Source: Gammaproteobacteria bacterium
Lineage (GTDB): Bacteria; Pseudomonadota; Gammaproteobacteria; Pseudomonadales; Azotimanducaceae
NCBI GenBank assembly: GCA_009841635.1
Contig: VXLJ01000042.1
Location: 62,001-126,000 of the forward strand
Length of the DNA stretch: 64,000 bases
Direction of reading: 5' to 3'
Position numbers and translations under genes: made by a program
Part shown: piece by piece, positions 46,173 to 55,501 of the stretch
How the letters are laid out: each line of letters begins with the position of its first letter
Position numbering within the stretch: position 1 is the stretch's first letter
Notes under the pieces: model-generated
What the model was told of the DNA's origin: nothing
The model's input: only the letters and a program-made list of their open reading frames with translations
Database searches by the model: none

Positions 46173-46835
46173 GATGAAGCAGCTATGCAAAGCAATGACG
46201 CGTTAGGAAGATTTTGCATTTACAAATGTGTGATTTGCCAGTCTTCAGCGATGCGCTGCACCGGGTCCTGAGCTTGATAACGGTGAACCACTCAACCCGA
46301 TAAGAACGTACAAGGTGAACTGAGTGTGTATGTAAACACAGTATGAATCCACCTCACCAAAAACGCTTACACATACCTCATGTCAATCCAAACAGATGCG
46401 AAGTCCATTCAGCTCGCTTTTTTCGTAAAATTCCCCGCCATAAGCGACATTTACGATTTGTAAAGTGTCGCTAACTCAAAAAGATTGCATCGTTGGCAAT
46501 CTTCGACATTTACCGATGAATGGGAATGAGATTTTCCCGCGTTGGCCAAACGAAACGTCGTCCTCAACTAGCGACGACCTCTTGCCTTAAAACCCTTGCC
46601 ATCGACGTTTGAATGTGCAAGGATGTCGCGATTTGAAAATCTAGTACCGCACAGAACGGGGTGAATGCAAATGCGTTCAGTCACGTGTTCCATACATTAG
46701 AACTGGCATCGCTACCGGTATCGATCATCTGACACAAGTATCAGCTAATCAAACGCAAAAAAATGCGATTTAAATACCTCTCCCACGTTCAAAAGGCTTA
46801 TCCATTCATCCCATCTATGCAGGAACTAGCTGGGC
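46173..46835. other. 663-bp intergenic region with long structured rne leader
   Basis: No coding frame of note. It contains four hairpins on the rne strand. The first, 46443-46472, is a 12-pair stem (AGCGACA then TTTAC, one bulged G). The second, 46481-46503, pairs AAGATTGC with GCAATCTT. A smaller one at 46522-46538 pairs GGGAA with TTCCC, and a fourth at 46557-46578 pairs GTCGTC with GACGAC. In E. coli the rne 5' leader is long and its hairpins bind RNase E for autoregulation, so the same logic may apply. The sulfatase promoter on the opposite strand also lies here. Confidence 0.55.
46443..46503 (+). promoter_or_regulatory. Double hairpin in the presumed rne leader
   Basis: Stem A: AGCGACA/TGTCGCT plus TTTAC/GTAAA, five-base loop GATTT and one bulged G (46443-46472). 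Stem B: AAGATTGC/GCAATCTT with a seven-base loop (46481-46503). Both have strong, clean pairing and lie ~335-395 bases before the rne ATG. Likely autoregulatory RNase E contact or cleavage sites by analogy. Confidence 0.5.
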
Positions 46836-49745
46836 ATGAAAAAAATACTAATCAATGCGGAACAACCCAATGAGATTCGCATTGCCTACGTAGAAGGCGG
46901 CAAACTAACCGACTTCGAAGTTGAATCTACCGTAGGCGAAAGTTCAAAGGGAAACATCTATATCGGCGTTGTCGTCGCCGTCAAAACTGATCTAGAGGGT
47001 GCTTTCGTCGACATAGGCGAAGAACGCCAAGGCTTGCTCGCCTTTGATCGTGCTGGCGGTCGCAGTTCTCGCGACCAACGTACTAAAGACGGCGAGGATT
47101 CGTCTGAGTCTGTAACCCCGGACTTGACGCCCGGTCAAAAAATCCTTGTCCAGGTCATTCGCGATGCGCGCGGAGACAAGGGTTCGGCTTTATCCATGGA
47201 ACTCTCGTTACCCGGTCGTTTTGTCGTGCTGAAGCCAAACTCATCGACGCAAGCAGTGACGCGCAATGTGTCGGACGTCAACCGCACACGCTTGCGCGAA
47301 CTTGGTAATAAGCTGCCGGTCGTTGAAAACGTCGGTTGGATTATGCGAACCACCGCGGTAAATCATTCCCTGGATGAAATCACCGGTGATTTTCATCGCT
47401 TGATGAATTTGTGGCGCAAGATCCAGAAAGCATTTGAAGAACATCAAGGTTCTGGACCAGAATTGATGTTCTCCGATAACGCGCTCATACATCGTGTGCT
47501 GCGCGACCGGCTGCGTCGCGATGGCACGACCGTCATTGTGGACAACCCGAGCATGTATCGAGAAGCTCGGTCGTACGCCTCTGACTTCATGCCAGAACTT
47601 AGGGATCAGATTGAGCAATTTCGTGGCGATCGGCCTATTTTTAACGCGTTTCGAGCCGATCGCGAGATTGCGCGGATTTACAGCCGCAAAGTGTCGTTGC
47701 CTTCTGGCGGCGAATTGGTGTTTGATCCCACCGAAGCGCTGCTATCCATTGACGTGAATTCGGCACGCAATACCGGCCGCGACAATCTCGAAGAAACTGC
47801 GCTCCACACGAATTTAGAAGCTGCGCGCGAAATCGCGCATCAAATGATGATTCGAAATATCGGTGGCTTAGTCGTCGTGGACTTCATCGACATGCTCACC
47901 GAAGGCAACAATGAACGAGTTGAGCAAGTGATGCGTCAGAGTTTGTCGCGCGATTTGGCGAATTCCGCTTGCAGCACTATTTCCGAATTTGGCTTGATGC
48001 AACTCAACCGGCAGCGGCGGCGACCTTCTATATATGACACGCATTTCGAGGAGTGTGAAAACTGCAATGGCGCGCGCTTTATCAAAAAGACGGACACCAA
48101 TGCCAACCACATTCTTCGCGAACTCTCATACCTTCTCCATGATCCCGCACGACAGGAGAACCAATATCTCTGTCGCGTGCCAAATGACGTTGCCGCATAT
48201 GTGTTAAACAAAGAACGCCAATTCCTGCGCGATCTTGAAGTGAATACACACAAGCAAGTGGTCATCCTTGCTGATTCAACACTGAGCAACGACACGTATG
48301 ACATCAAAGCACGCCGCGTCAAAGCTCTCGACTATGAGGGTGGTTCTAATCTACAAGAAGTCTTAGCCTCGGAACAACGTGAGATCGAAAACAATTCACG
48401 TGCCGAAATTCCGAGTGAACCGACGCAACGTGCCAAACCGCTCGTAACGCCGCTAGACGCCGCAAAACCGAAGAAAAAGAAGAGCCAAACGAAGGCGTCT
48501 AGTTCAGAAGCAAATAAGAAAAAACAGACCAAATCAAAGAAAAAGCAAAGTGGCTTTTCCCGCTTTTTCAGCACGCTATTTGGAAGCGGCTCAACGAAGC
48601 AGAAGCCACGCAAAGCGAGCGCAAAGAGCAAGCAGCGCAGCGCGACCACTGGTACGAAAGGCAAGGCGGCGGGAGATCAAAAGTCACGCCAACGCAATCC
48701 AAGGGCTCAAACGACGAATCGGCGAGGTTCAAATGCCAGAACCGGCACGGACAACAAGCGCGACATCAGACGCGACGAACAGCGTCGTAACACGCAAGTT
48801 GGCGAACCACGCCGCACAACGCGACGAACCGATTCCGCAAGTCGTGAACGCGGTACAGAGCGACGTGCTAGACAGGGAGATACAACGCCGCGACCGATTC
48901 GCAAGGGTTCTGAAAATGTACGACGTGCCACGGATCTGAAAAAAAGCGCGGAAAAAAGTGATGCCGAGGAACGCAAATCCTCAGACACCGCGCAACCCAA
49001 TCGACGCGCGCCACGAAGAAGCGTTGCGCCCTCGCCAACACGAGCAGAAGAACCGACACAACAGACGGCAGATACGGAACGTGAATCAACTAACCGTTCC
49101 AACCGGACACCCGCGCCAGCCGGTTCTCAGCGACGTGAACCAAACCCCAGACGAGCAGCTATACGACAACGCGCAGATTCTGAACGGCCGAATGCAGAAG
49201 AAACACCGCAAGCGGACTTGAGTCAGCAAGCATCTCACGAACAGGCGGTGGCATCGACCGAGACGGTTGAAAGTGCTCGTGCAGAAACGCAGGCTAACAA
49301 AGCATCGTCGCCCCAACCGATTCAAGAATCACCAGAAGCCGTCCGCGAACCAGCACCGAAAGCAGCCAAGCAGGACGCAGACGTGAACGTCGAAGCCGCT
49401 ACTGAAGAGATCGCAACAGCCACAGCACAAGCGAGCGAACAACCCCGGCAGTACGCGAGCAACGACCCACGTTCGCCAGCTTACAAGCGAGAATCAGCTC
49501 CGAGGCAAGCGGCTAGCCAGGCAAGTGGCGAAAGCGAATCAACTGATGCCCAGAACGAACAACCAAGCAATCCTGGTAACCGTGAAACGTCTGAAGTACC
49601 AGCTGCCCAAGCCATCGTAGACGAAGTACAGGAAACTACGGACCAAGCTGTCGAGGTGCAAACAAAGCCTGAAGCGCTAAGCGAAGAGAGTTCGAGTTCG
49701 CGAGCAGGCAATGATCCGCGCAGCCGTAACAAGCTGGGGAGTTAA
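46836..49745 (+). CDS. rne: Ribonuclease E
   Basis: 969 residues. The essential endoribonuclease and degradosome scaffold. The N-terminal half has the S1 domain (NIYIGVVVAVKTDLEGAFVDIG), the catalytic Asp pair in SIDVNSARNT and VVDFIDML, and a Zn-link CENCNG that pairs subunits. From about residue 530 the sequence becomes low-complexity, with Lys- and Arg-rich tracts, then Ala/Glu/Gln-rich, which matches a disordered scaffold. NDPR motifs occur near the end (SNDPRSP and GNDPRSR), as in Pseudomonas-type RNase E scaffolds. Preceded by a long structured leader; convergent with murB by four bp. Confidence 0.97.
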   Translation: MKKILINAEQPNEIRIAYVEGGKLTDFEVESTVGESSKGNIYIGVVVAVKTDLEGAFVDIGEERQGLLAFDRAGGRSSRDQRTKDGEDSSESVTPDLTPGQKILVQVIRDARGDKGSALSMELSLPGRFVVLKPNSSTQAVTRNVSDVNRTRLRELGNKLPVVENVGWIMRTTAVNHSLDEITGDFHRLMNLWRKIQKAFEEHQGSGPELMFSDNALIHRVLRDRLRRDGTTVIVDNPSMYREARSYASDFMPELRDQIEQFRGDRPIFNAFRADREIARIYSRKVSLPSGGELVFDPTEALLSIDVNSARNTGRDNLEETALHTNLEAAREIAHQMMIRNIGGLVVVDFIDMLTEGNNERVEQVMRQSLSRDLANSACSTISEFGLMQLNRQRRRPSIYDTHFEECENCNGARFIKKTDTNANHILRELSYLLHDPARQENQYLCRVPNDVAAYVLNKERQFLRDLEVNTHKQVVILADSTLSNDTYDIKARRVKALDYEGGSNLQEVLASEQREIENNSRAEIPSEPTQRAKPLVTPLDAAKPKKKKSQTKASSSEANKKKQTKSKKKQSGFSRFFSTLFGSGSTKQKPRKASAKSKQRSATTGTKGKAAGDQKSRQRNPRAQTTNRRGSNARTGTDNKRDIRRDEQRRNTQVGEPRRTTRRTDSASRERGTERRARQGDTTPRPIRKGSENVRRATDLKKSAEKSDAEERKSSDTAQPNRRAPRRSVAPSPTRAEEPTQQTADTERESTNRSNRTPAPAGSQRREPNPRRAAIRQRADSERPNAEETPQADLSQQASHEQAVASTETVESARAETQANKASSPQPIQESPEAVREPAPKAAKQDADVNVEAATEEIATATAQASEQPRQYASNDPRSPAYKRESAPRQAASQASGESESTDAQNEQPSNPGNRETSEVPAAQAIVDEVQETTDQAVEVQTKPEALSEESSSSRAGNDPRSRNKLGS

Positions 49746-50746
49746 TCGGAACCAATAACTTCTGGTTCAAGCTCCAGCAACACGTCGTATCGCCGGTGTA
49801 CTTCATCGGCGATGCGAGCTGCTAAAGCCAATACATCGCGAGCTTTAGCGCGGCCCCGGTTCACTAGAACTAGAGGTTGTCGAGGCCACACAGTGGCATC
49901 GCCGACGCTAGCCTTCTTGCCTCCCGCTGAATCAATTAGACGTGCCGCAGAAACTTTTACGCCGTCGCGTTCGCGAAAGCCGTCGATATTGATTTTTGCT
50001 CGCAATTCCGCAAACGATGCCTCACTCAAGCAGGGGTTTTTAAAGAAACTCCCGACGTTTGGCACACGTCGAATATCAGGCAGTTTGCGCCGCCGGATAC
50101 GAATCACAGCTTCGGCAATCTGCGTCGCGGTCATTGATCTATGCGGTTTGGGGCCAACAGCTTCAGCGACATCTCGGTACGTCGTGTTGAGGCATCCACC
50201 ACCTAGTCCCAAAGTTACGCCGCAAATGACGTATTTGCCACGTTTGGTCGATTTGAAAGAGCTATCGCGATAGCCAAAGTTGCATTCGTCTGCGCTAAGA
50301 ACCTTAAATTCGTTGCTAACGCGATCGAACACGGAGACGCTTTCACATACCTCGTGCAGCTCCATGCCATACGCGCCGATATTTTGAAATGGCGCAGCAC
50401 CTACTGAACCTGGAATCAGGGCGAGGTTCTCCAACCCACTAATACCTTGCGCCAACGTATAGCGCACCAGTTCATGCCAGTTCACACCCGCGTCCACATA
50501 CACTCGTGCCCGTTCATTGCACTGTCGTTCGACCTTAATAGACTTAAAAAGCAACCGCACAACTCGACCTTCGACGTGGGGTTTTAGTACCACGTTGGTA
50601 CCATCGCCGAGAATGGTGCAAGGAGCGCTGGTAGCTAGCGCCGCAGCCAAATCAGTAGGTTGCTCGACATGAATTAGCTCATCGGCATAACTTTCTAAGC
50701 GTAGCCCATTGAAATCTCGCAATGATGCATGCGATTCGATTTTCAT
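49742..50746 (-). CDS. murB: UDP-N-acetylenolpyruvoylglucosamine reductase (type I)
   Basis: 334 residues. FAD-dependent reduction of UDP-GlcNAc-enolpyruvate to UDP-MurNAc in peptidoglycan synthesis. FAD-binding segments TILGDGTNVVL and GSVGAAPFQNIGAYG, and the type I catalytic region VPNVGSFFKNPCLSEASF, are intact. Part of the kdsB-murB-rne synteny known in gammaproteobacteria. The start ATG overlaps the AlkB-like stop (ATGA). Confidence 0.96.
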   Translation of the reverse strand: MKIESHASLRDFNGLRLESYADELIHVEQPTDLAAALATSAPCTILGDGTNVVLKPHVEGRVVRLLFKSIKVERQCNERARVYVDAGVNWHELVRYTLAQGISGLENLALIPGSVGAAPFQNIGAYGMELHEVCESVSVFDRVSNEFKVLSADECNFGYRDSSFKSTKRGKYVICGVTLGLGGGCLNTTYRDVAEAVGPKPHRSMTATQIAEAVIRIRRRKLPDIRRVPNVGSFFKNPCLSEASFAELRAKINIDGFRERDGVKVSAARLIDSAGGKKASVGDATVWPRQPLVLVNRGRAKARDVLALAARIADEVHRRYDVLLELEPEVIGSD

Positions 50747-51330
50747 GCTTGAACTTGACGAAAGGACAAGACAACACGAACGCCAACCGACTGCCGCGTC
50801 TTGACGAGTGTGTGCTTGGAATTACGATGGATGTCACCGTGCATCACGAGCAATGAACCGTGCTCCGTGTATACGCGCTCGTCCCAGGTGCCATCACGGC
50901 TTTTGATGCGAAATTCACGCGTCGCGCCTAAACTGATATTCGCAATAGCTTGGTCAGGCATGAGATCGCGTTCATCGTCAGCGTGCCACCCTACGTAATC
51001 ACTTCCGTTGCGATACTGCGTGACCAATGCGTAGTTGAACGGCACATCTAAGTACTCACACAAGCTTTCGCGCAACGTGTTTAAATGTTTCGAAAATCGA
51101 ACCGATTCCATCTGGCTGCCACGATAGCGATATGAGCAGCCAGGGTCGGCAACGGCGCATGAGATTCGCGGCGCAACAAAAGTACGGCCAAACATTTGGA
51201 CAAGCTCCTCGCGCCACGGTAAGCTCAGGAGACAATGCGCAAGCAGTTGATCAGCCCAAGCTTCATGCAGAAACGCTGGCTCGTATTGCAAGCCCTGCAA
51301 TGCCTTCGCACGCCTGGAGCTAGAACGCAT
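50743..51330 (-). CDS. AlkB-like Fe(II)/2-oxoglutarate dioxygenase
   Basis: 195 residues. The metal triad is visible: VGWHADDE (HxD) and SKHTLVKT (distal His), followed by the 2-oxoglutarate-binding Arg in VGVRVVLSFR. Substrate-loop NISLGATREFRIK matches ALKBH2/3 and bacterial AlkB-like DNA repair enzymes. It would remove methyl lesions from nucleic acids. It lies inside a cell-envelope cluster, translationally coupled to murB, an unusual placement. Confidence 0.92.
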   Translation of the reverse strand: MRSSSRRAKALQGLQYEPAFLHEAWADQLLAHCLLSLPWREELVQMFGRTFVAPRISCAVADPGCSYRYRGSQMESVRFSKHLNTLRESLCEYLDVPFNYALVTQYRNGSDYVGWHADDERDLMPDQAIANISLGATREFRIKSRDGTWDERVYTEHGSLLVMHGDIHRNSKHTLVKTRQSVGVRVVLSFRQVQA

Positions 51331-51349
51331 GGGTATGTTGCTTAGTGGT

Positions 51350-51784
51350 TCACGCTGATGAACTAGCGTCCAAGCCTGGTTGAAACCGGCCTTTCACCAT
51401 GAAATGACCCGTGGATTCAGCAATGAGCGTGTCATCTGACGCACGCACGATTCGACCCTCAATGATGGCTAGCGGACCGCGTTGTCGCACCATCTCACCA
51501 TAAAGTTCCACTGCTTCGCCAATTCCAAGCGGATTGCGGAAACGTACATCCGCTTTCGCAGTGACACACGTAAAACCGCGCAAATACAACAGATTCGCCA
51601 TCACATCGTCTAGGAGACAAAACTGGATGCCGCCATGTGTAACGCCTTCATACCCCATGTAAGCGTCCGTTGAACACCAAGAGGCTCGACAAGTGCCGTT
51701 TTCGATGCGAAATCTGATGTTAAGACCGTGCGCATTGCCCGGCCCACACACAAAACATCGATTTGCGGGGACGTCTAAACGCAT
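51350..51784 (-). CDS. PaaI-type hotdog thioesterase
   Basis: 144 residues. An N-terminal CFVCGPGN segment precedes a hotdog domain with VTHGGIQFCLLDDVMANLL (catalytic Asp region) and VRFRNPLGIG. Likely hydrolyses acyl-CoA thioesters. It lies 46 bp after kdsB and 19 bp before the AlkB-like gene, in the same transcription direction, though no link to LPS synthesis is known. Confidence 0.85.
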   Translation of the reverse strand: MRLDVPANRCFVCGPGNAHGLNIRFRIENGTCRASWCSTDAYMGYEGVTHGGIQFCLLDDVMANLLYLRGFTCVTAKADVRFRNPLGIGEAVELYGEMVRQRGPLAIIEGRIVRASDDTLIAESTGHFMVKGRFQPGLDASSSA

Positions 51785-51830
51785 GAACTAATGTGCAAGT
51801 GAACTCACAGAATTATCGAAGCGGTCGCTC

Positions 51831-52616
51831 TCACGCCAGGTGATTTGAATCATCATGCAAATGCATGCGTACGCGATCGACGTCTGCTTGCGTATCGACA
51901 CCAGCAGGTATCGCTGTTCGACTTTCGTCAATTGCAATAGCGACGTTGCTTTCTAGCAAGCGTAGTTGCTCCAAAGATTCAAGTTTCTCCAAGCGACTAG
52001 GTGGTAACGCGACAAACCTCGCCAACGCCCATAGTTTGAAGGCATAAATACCAATGTGACGTTTCCATTGTTGCGCACTCCCTGTGACACGGTGGTCATC
52101 AAAGCGACCCCGTTCCCAAGGAATCGGTGCACGCGAGAAATACATGGCACGATTTCCAACACTCACAACAACCTTGACGATGTTTGGGTTGAAAACATCT
52201 TCTATTTCCTGCATTGGTTCGTATAGCGTCGCAACGCCAAAGTTCGGGTCAGACATGACTAATTCAGCCGCCTGATCGATGACTACTGGCGGGATGAGTG
52301 GTTCATCGCCTTGCACGTTCACCACCACGTCTTCCTCCGTCAAATCGAGCTGCGCCACCGCCTCTGCGATACGATCGGTGCCGGACGCATGCTCGGGTGA
52401 GGTCAGTACAACGTCAATACCTGAGTCCTCTAACGCGGCAACAATGCGCGAGGAGTCCGTCGCAACGATGACGCGAGAAGCTTGCGAGGCGAGCGCACGT
52501 TCAACGACCCGTTGAATCATCGGTTTGCCATTCAAATCAATGAGTGGTTTACCTGGCAACCGGGTCGAACCGAATCGTGCTGGAATGACGACGGTGAAAC
52601 CTTTGGTTTCGTTCAT
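51831..52616 (-). CDS. kdsB: CMP-KDO synthetase (3-deoxy-manno-octulosonate cytidylyltransferase)
   Basis: 261 residues. Activates Kdo with CTP for LPS inner-core assembly. IPARFGSTRLPGKPL near the N-terminus, VNVQGDEPLIP (metal and CTP binding) and HIGIYAFK are diagnostic. Its ATG overlaps the stop of the MsbA-LpxK fusion by four bases (ATGA), tying Kdo activation to lipid A steps. Confidence 0.96.
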   Translation of the reverse strand: MNETKGFTVVIPARFGSTRLPGKPLIDLNGKPMIQRVVERALASQASRVIVATDSSRIVAALEDSGIDVVLTSPEHASGTDRIAEAVAQLDLTEEDVVVNVQGDEPLIPPVVIDQAAELVMSDPNFGVATLYEPMQEIEDVFNPNIVKVVVSVGNRAMYFSRAPIPWERGRFDDHRVTGSAQQWKRHIGIYAFKLWALARFVALPPSRLEKLESLEQLRLLESNVAIAIDESRTAIPAGVDTQADVDRVRMHLHDDSNHLA

Positions 52617-55501
52617 GCTGCGAGCGCAGCCTGCTTGGAAGCGAACAATTTGTGCAAGCGAGCATCGACATCTCGCTCAAACATCACGGTGACTTCCATG
52701 TACCAAACGTTTTCAGATTGAAAGCGCAAAGGCAACACCTTGCGCCAGTCTTTTTCGGTCACGACGATGACGTCGTCGACGTGGTGCTGAATGTCGGCTT
52801 CTCGAAACAGCGAGTGATCTGGAAACTCGTGGGAAATCGGTGAAAAACCAAGTTTCCGCAATGAATTGATAAATCGACTTGGATTGCCTATGGCTGCGTA
52901 GGCATGGATGACGTTGTCGGTCTGCTCCCTAAACGACTCCACCGCCAGGCGCTCGCCCGTATACACGTTGACGAATTCAGTCGGCACGACGTGCATGATG
53001 TCGTCTACGAATGGCACACCATGCGCATTCGCACCATTCGAGATCACCCAGTCAACTTCATTCAACCTCGCTTCGGGTTCGCGCAGCGGTCCTGCGGGCA
53101 GCAACAAGCCATTGCCTAGCCCACGCGCGCCGTCGATAACCGCAAGTTCGAAGTGGCGTCCTAGACCATAGTGTTGCATGCCATCATCACTTATGACGAC
53201 ATCTATGTCGATCGACTCAAGGACACTCTGCACACCACGCACGCGATCCGGATCGACGACCATGACACACTTCGTGCGCTCAGCTATAACTGGGGCCTCA
53301 TCGCCTACCATGACGATGTCAGAATCTGGTTGTACAAACGCAGGAAACGGGCCTTTGCCTTTGTAACCGCGACTGACGATACCAACGCGTTTACCAATAC
53401 TCTTCAACCACTCAGCTAGCCAGATCACCAAAGGTGTCTTGCCTGTCCCACCAACCGAAATGTTCCCAACGACGATCAATGGCACAGGTGGGATCCAAGC
53501 GTTGGCTACTAAGCGCCGACGACGACTTCTAGCCAGTGCGTAATGCAAGGACGCCATCGGCTTGAGTGCTTTAACCCAGCGATTTTCACCGTACCACGCA
53601 TTGACGAGCTTGTTGGTAGCTGGATCAGGTTGCATCGTCGTTGGCGATATGAAGCGCTCCGTCGTCACAGGTCGCGGTGTTTGGCTCTCACTCTCCCCAT
53701 CCGCTGTCTCAAACAGCTTGGCGTAACGACCTTTTTGGCTAAGCAACTCTAGGTGGGTGCCCGATTCCGCGATATGGCCGTCCGCCACAACAAGAATCTG
53801 ATCGGCATGCACGATCGTTGAAAGACGATGTGCGACCACAATGGTGGTGCGTCCTTGCACCGCCTCATTTAAAGCAGTCTGTACTAAGGCTTCTGATTCT
53901 GGATCGAGTGCAGACGTCGCCTCATCCAATATCAAAATAGGCGCGTCTTTGAGCAACGCTCGCGCAATCGCAATGCGCTGCCGCTGACCGCGCGACAACG
54001 TGGTCCCTCGGTCACCGACTGCGGTGTCTAAGCCATGTGGCAAGGAATCGACAAAGCGACGTACATTTGCACGAGCTAGCGCGTCATTGATTTGCTCACG
54101 CGAAACGTCGCGCAAATCGCCGTACGCGATATTTGCATACAAGGAATCGTTGAACAGGAAAATGTCCTGGCTTACGAGTGCAAGATGCTTCCGTAAGTTA
54201 CGCTTGGTGTAGTCTTTGGTTGGGACGCCGTCCACCAATATCTCGCCATCGTGCGGTTCGTAGAACCCCATGAGGAGCTCGACCAGCGTCGATTTGCCGC
54301 TCCCTGACGCACCGACGATAGCTAGTGTTTGGCCAGGTTCAACACGAAACGAAAATTGACTGAGGACGTCTTCGTCACTGCGGTCGTATCCGAACGATAC
54401 GTTGCGGAATTCAACTTCGCCGCGGACCGTGTTGACTTCGTAGGACCCGGCGTCGCGTTCTTCAGGTTGGTCAATCTGGGCAAATATTTCATCGGCCGCT
54501 GCTAGCCCGGATTGGATTCGTGCATTCAAGTCCGACAACCGTTTCACCGGCTGCACCAGCACACCGGCCATCGCAATGTATGCGACTAAATCACCCGTTG
54601 TCATACCTGCGCTTATCTCCGGCAAGAAAAGCAAGCCCATGAGCACGCCTAATACGATGCCAACGATCATTTGAATGGTCTGGCTGCTAATGGCTTTCGT
54701 CGCCACCATTCTGATGTTCTGGCGTCGATTCGCATCGCTCGCGACACGAAATCGCTCACGTTCGTGTCCTTGCGCACCGAAGCTGCGAATCAGCTTGTGT
54801 CCCGCTACCACTTCGTTGCCAACCTGAGTGACCTCACCCATGGATGTTTGAATGTTCTCACTCGTCGTGCGAAAGCGTTTCGATGCGATACGAACGATTA
54901 ACCAAACGAAGGGCAACGTGATCGCAAACAACAAGGTCAGACGGCCACTTAAATCAATGAGCATCACCACGAGCACAATGAGCTTGAAACCGTCTTGCAA
55001 CAAGATGCGCAATACTTCGGTCGCGGTGTCCCTTAATTTCTGCGTTGTATCTGTAAGCCGATTGGAAATAGATCCTAGCGAGTTGCGGTCGAAATAGCTC
55101 ACCGGCAAGGCAAGCAAGCGATTGAATAGATCGCAACGCACGCGGTGAATGAGATTCAAAGACACATTGGCAAGCAGATACTCGCCAACGATGCTGCCAA
55201 ACGCCCGCACCAGCGCAGCACTGCCGATTAGCACTGGAAAGATCAACCAAAACGGCCATTCGAGTTTTAGCGCGATGACCGGTAATGGCGGCAATAAATC
55301 GCCACCACTCATTGCACTCGAGTTCGCGGCGGCGGGATTGAAAACATCAACAATCACACCTAGCGTTTGCGCAAACACCACCTCGGAATACGCCGCCAAT
55401 ATATAGCCAATGATGGCGGCAACGAAGTACCACTGTCGACCACGAAGATAGCCGAGTAGTCGTCCGTACGTCGAGAAATCTTGGCGAGACGGCTCAGCCA
55501 T
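52613..55501 (-). CDS. msbA-lpxK: MsbA-LpxK fusion: lipid A flippase ABC transporter joined to tetraacyldisaccharide 4'-kinase
   Basis: 962 residues, one continuous frame. Residues ~1-590 form MsbA: ABC transmembrane domain, Walker A GASGSGKST (~395), signature LSRGQRQR (~500), Walker B LILDEATSALD (~525) and H-loop VAHRLSTI. After a ~30-residue linker, residues ~630-955 form LpxK: NKLVNAWYGENRWVKALKP, VVGNISVGGTGKTPLV (Walker A), SDDGMQHYGLGRHFEL and LLPAGPLREP. Normally these are separate adjacent genes. An in-frame ATG at 53635 could start LpxK alone, but no ribosome binding site precedes it. LpxK phosphorylates lipid A precursor on the cytoplasmic face; MsbA flips the finished lipid. Confidence 0.93.
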   Translation of the reverse strand: MAEPSRQDFSTYGRLLGYLRGRQWYFVAAIIGYILAAYSEVVFAQTLGVIVDVFNPAAANSSAMSGGDLLPPLPVIALKLEWPFWLIFPVLIGSAALVRAFGSIVGEYLLANVSLNLIHRVRCDLFNRLLALPVSYFDRNSLGSISNRLTDTTQKLRDTATEVLRILLQDGFKLIVLVVMLIDLSGRLTLLFAITLPFVWLIVRIASKRFRTTSENIQTSMGEVTQVGNEVVAGHKLIRSFGAQGHERERFRVASDANRRQNIRMVATKAISSQTIQMIVGIVLGVLMGLLFLPEISAGMTTGDLVAYIAMAGVLVQPVKRLSDLNARIQSGLAAADEIFAQIDQPEERDAGSYEVNTVRGEVEFRNVSFGYDRSDEDVLSQFSFRVEPGQTLAIVGASGSGKSTLVELLMGFYEPHDGEILVDGVPTKDYTKRNLRKHLALVSQDIFLFNDSLYANIAYGDLRDVSREQINDALARANVRRFVDSLPHGLDTAVGDRGTTLSRGQRQRIAIARALLKDAPILILDEATSALDPESEALVQTALNEAVQGRTTIVVAHRLSTIVHADQILVVADGHIAESGTHLELLSQKGRYAKLFETADGESESQTPRPVTTERFISPTTMQPDPATNKLVNAWYGENRWVKALKPMASLHYALARSRRRRLVANAWIPPVPLIVVGNISVGGTGKTPLVIWLAEWLKSIGKRVGIVSRGYKGKGPFPAFVQPDSDIVMVGDEAPVIAERTKCVMVVDPDRVRGVQSVLESIDIDVVISDDGMQHYGLGRHFELAVIDGARGLGNGLLLPAGPLREPEARLNEVDWVISNGANAHGVPFVDDIMHVVPTEFVNVYTGERLAVESFREQTDNVIHAYAAIGNPSRFINSLRKLGFSPISHEFPDHSLFREADIQHHVDDVIVVTEKDWRKVLPLRFQSENVWYMEVTVMFERDVDARLHKLFASKQAALAA

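Noticed and set aside
48332..49325. Long reading frames antisense or out-of-frame to the rne C-terminal half
   Set aside because: They are low-complexity mirrors of the Arg/Lys/Ala-rich tail and have no recognisable domain.
53633..53635. Internal ATG as an independent lpxK start
   Set aside because: No ribosome binding site precedes it and the frame is open from MsbA; kept only as an alternative.
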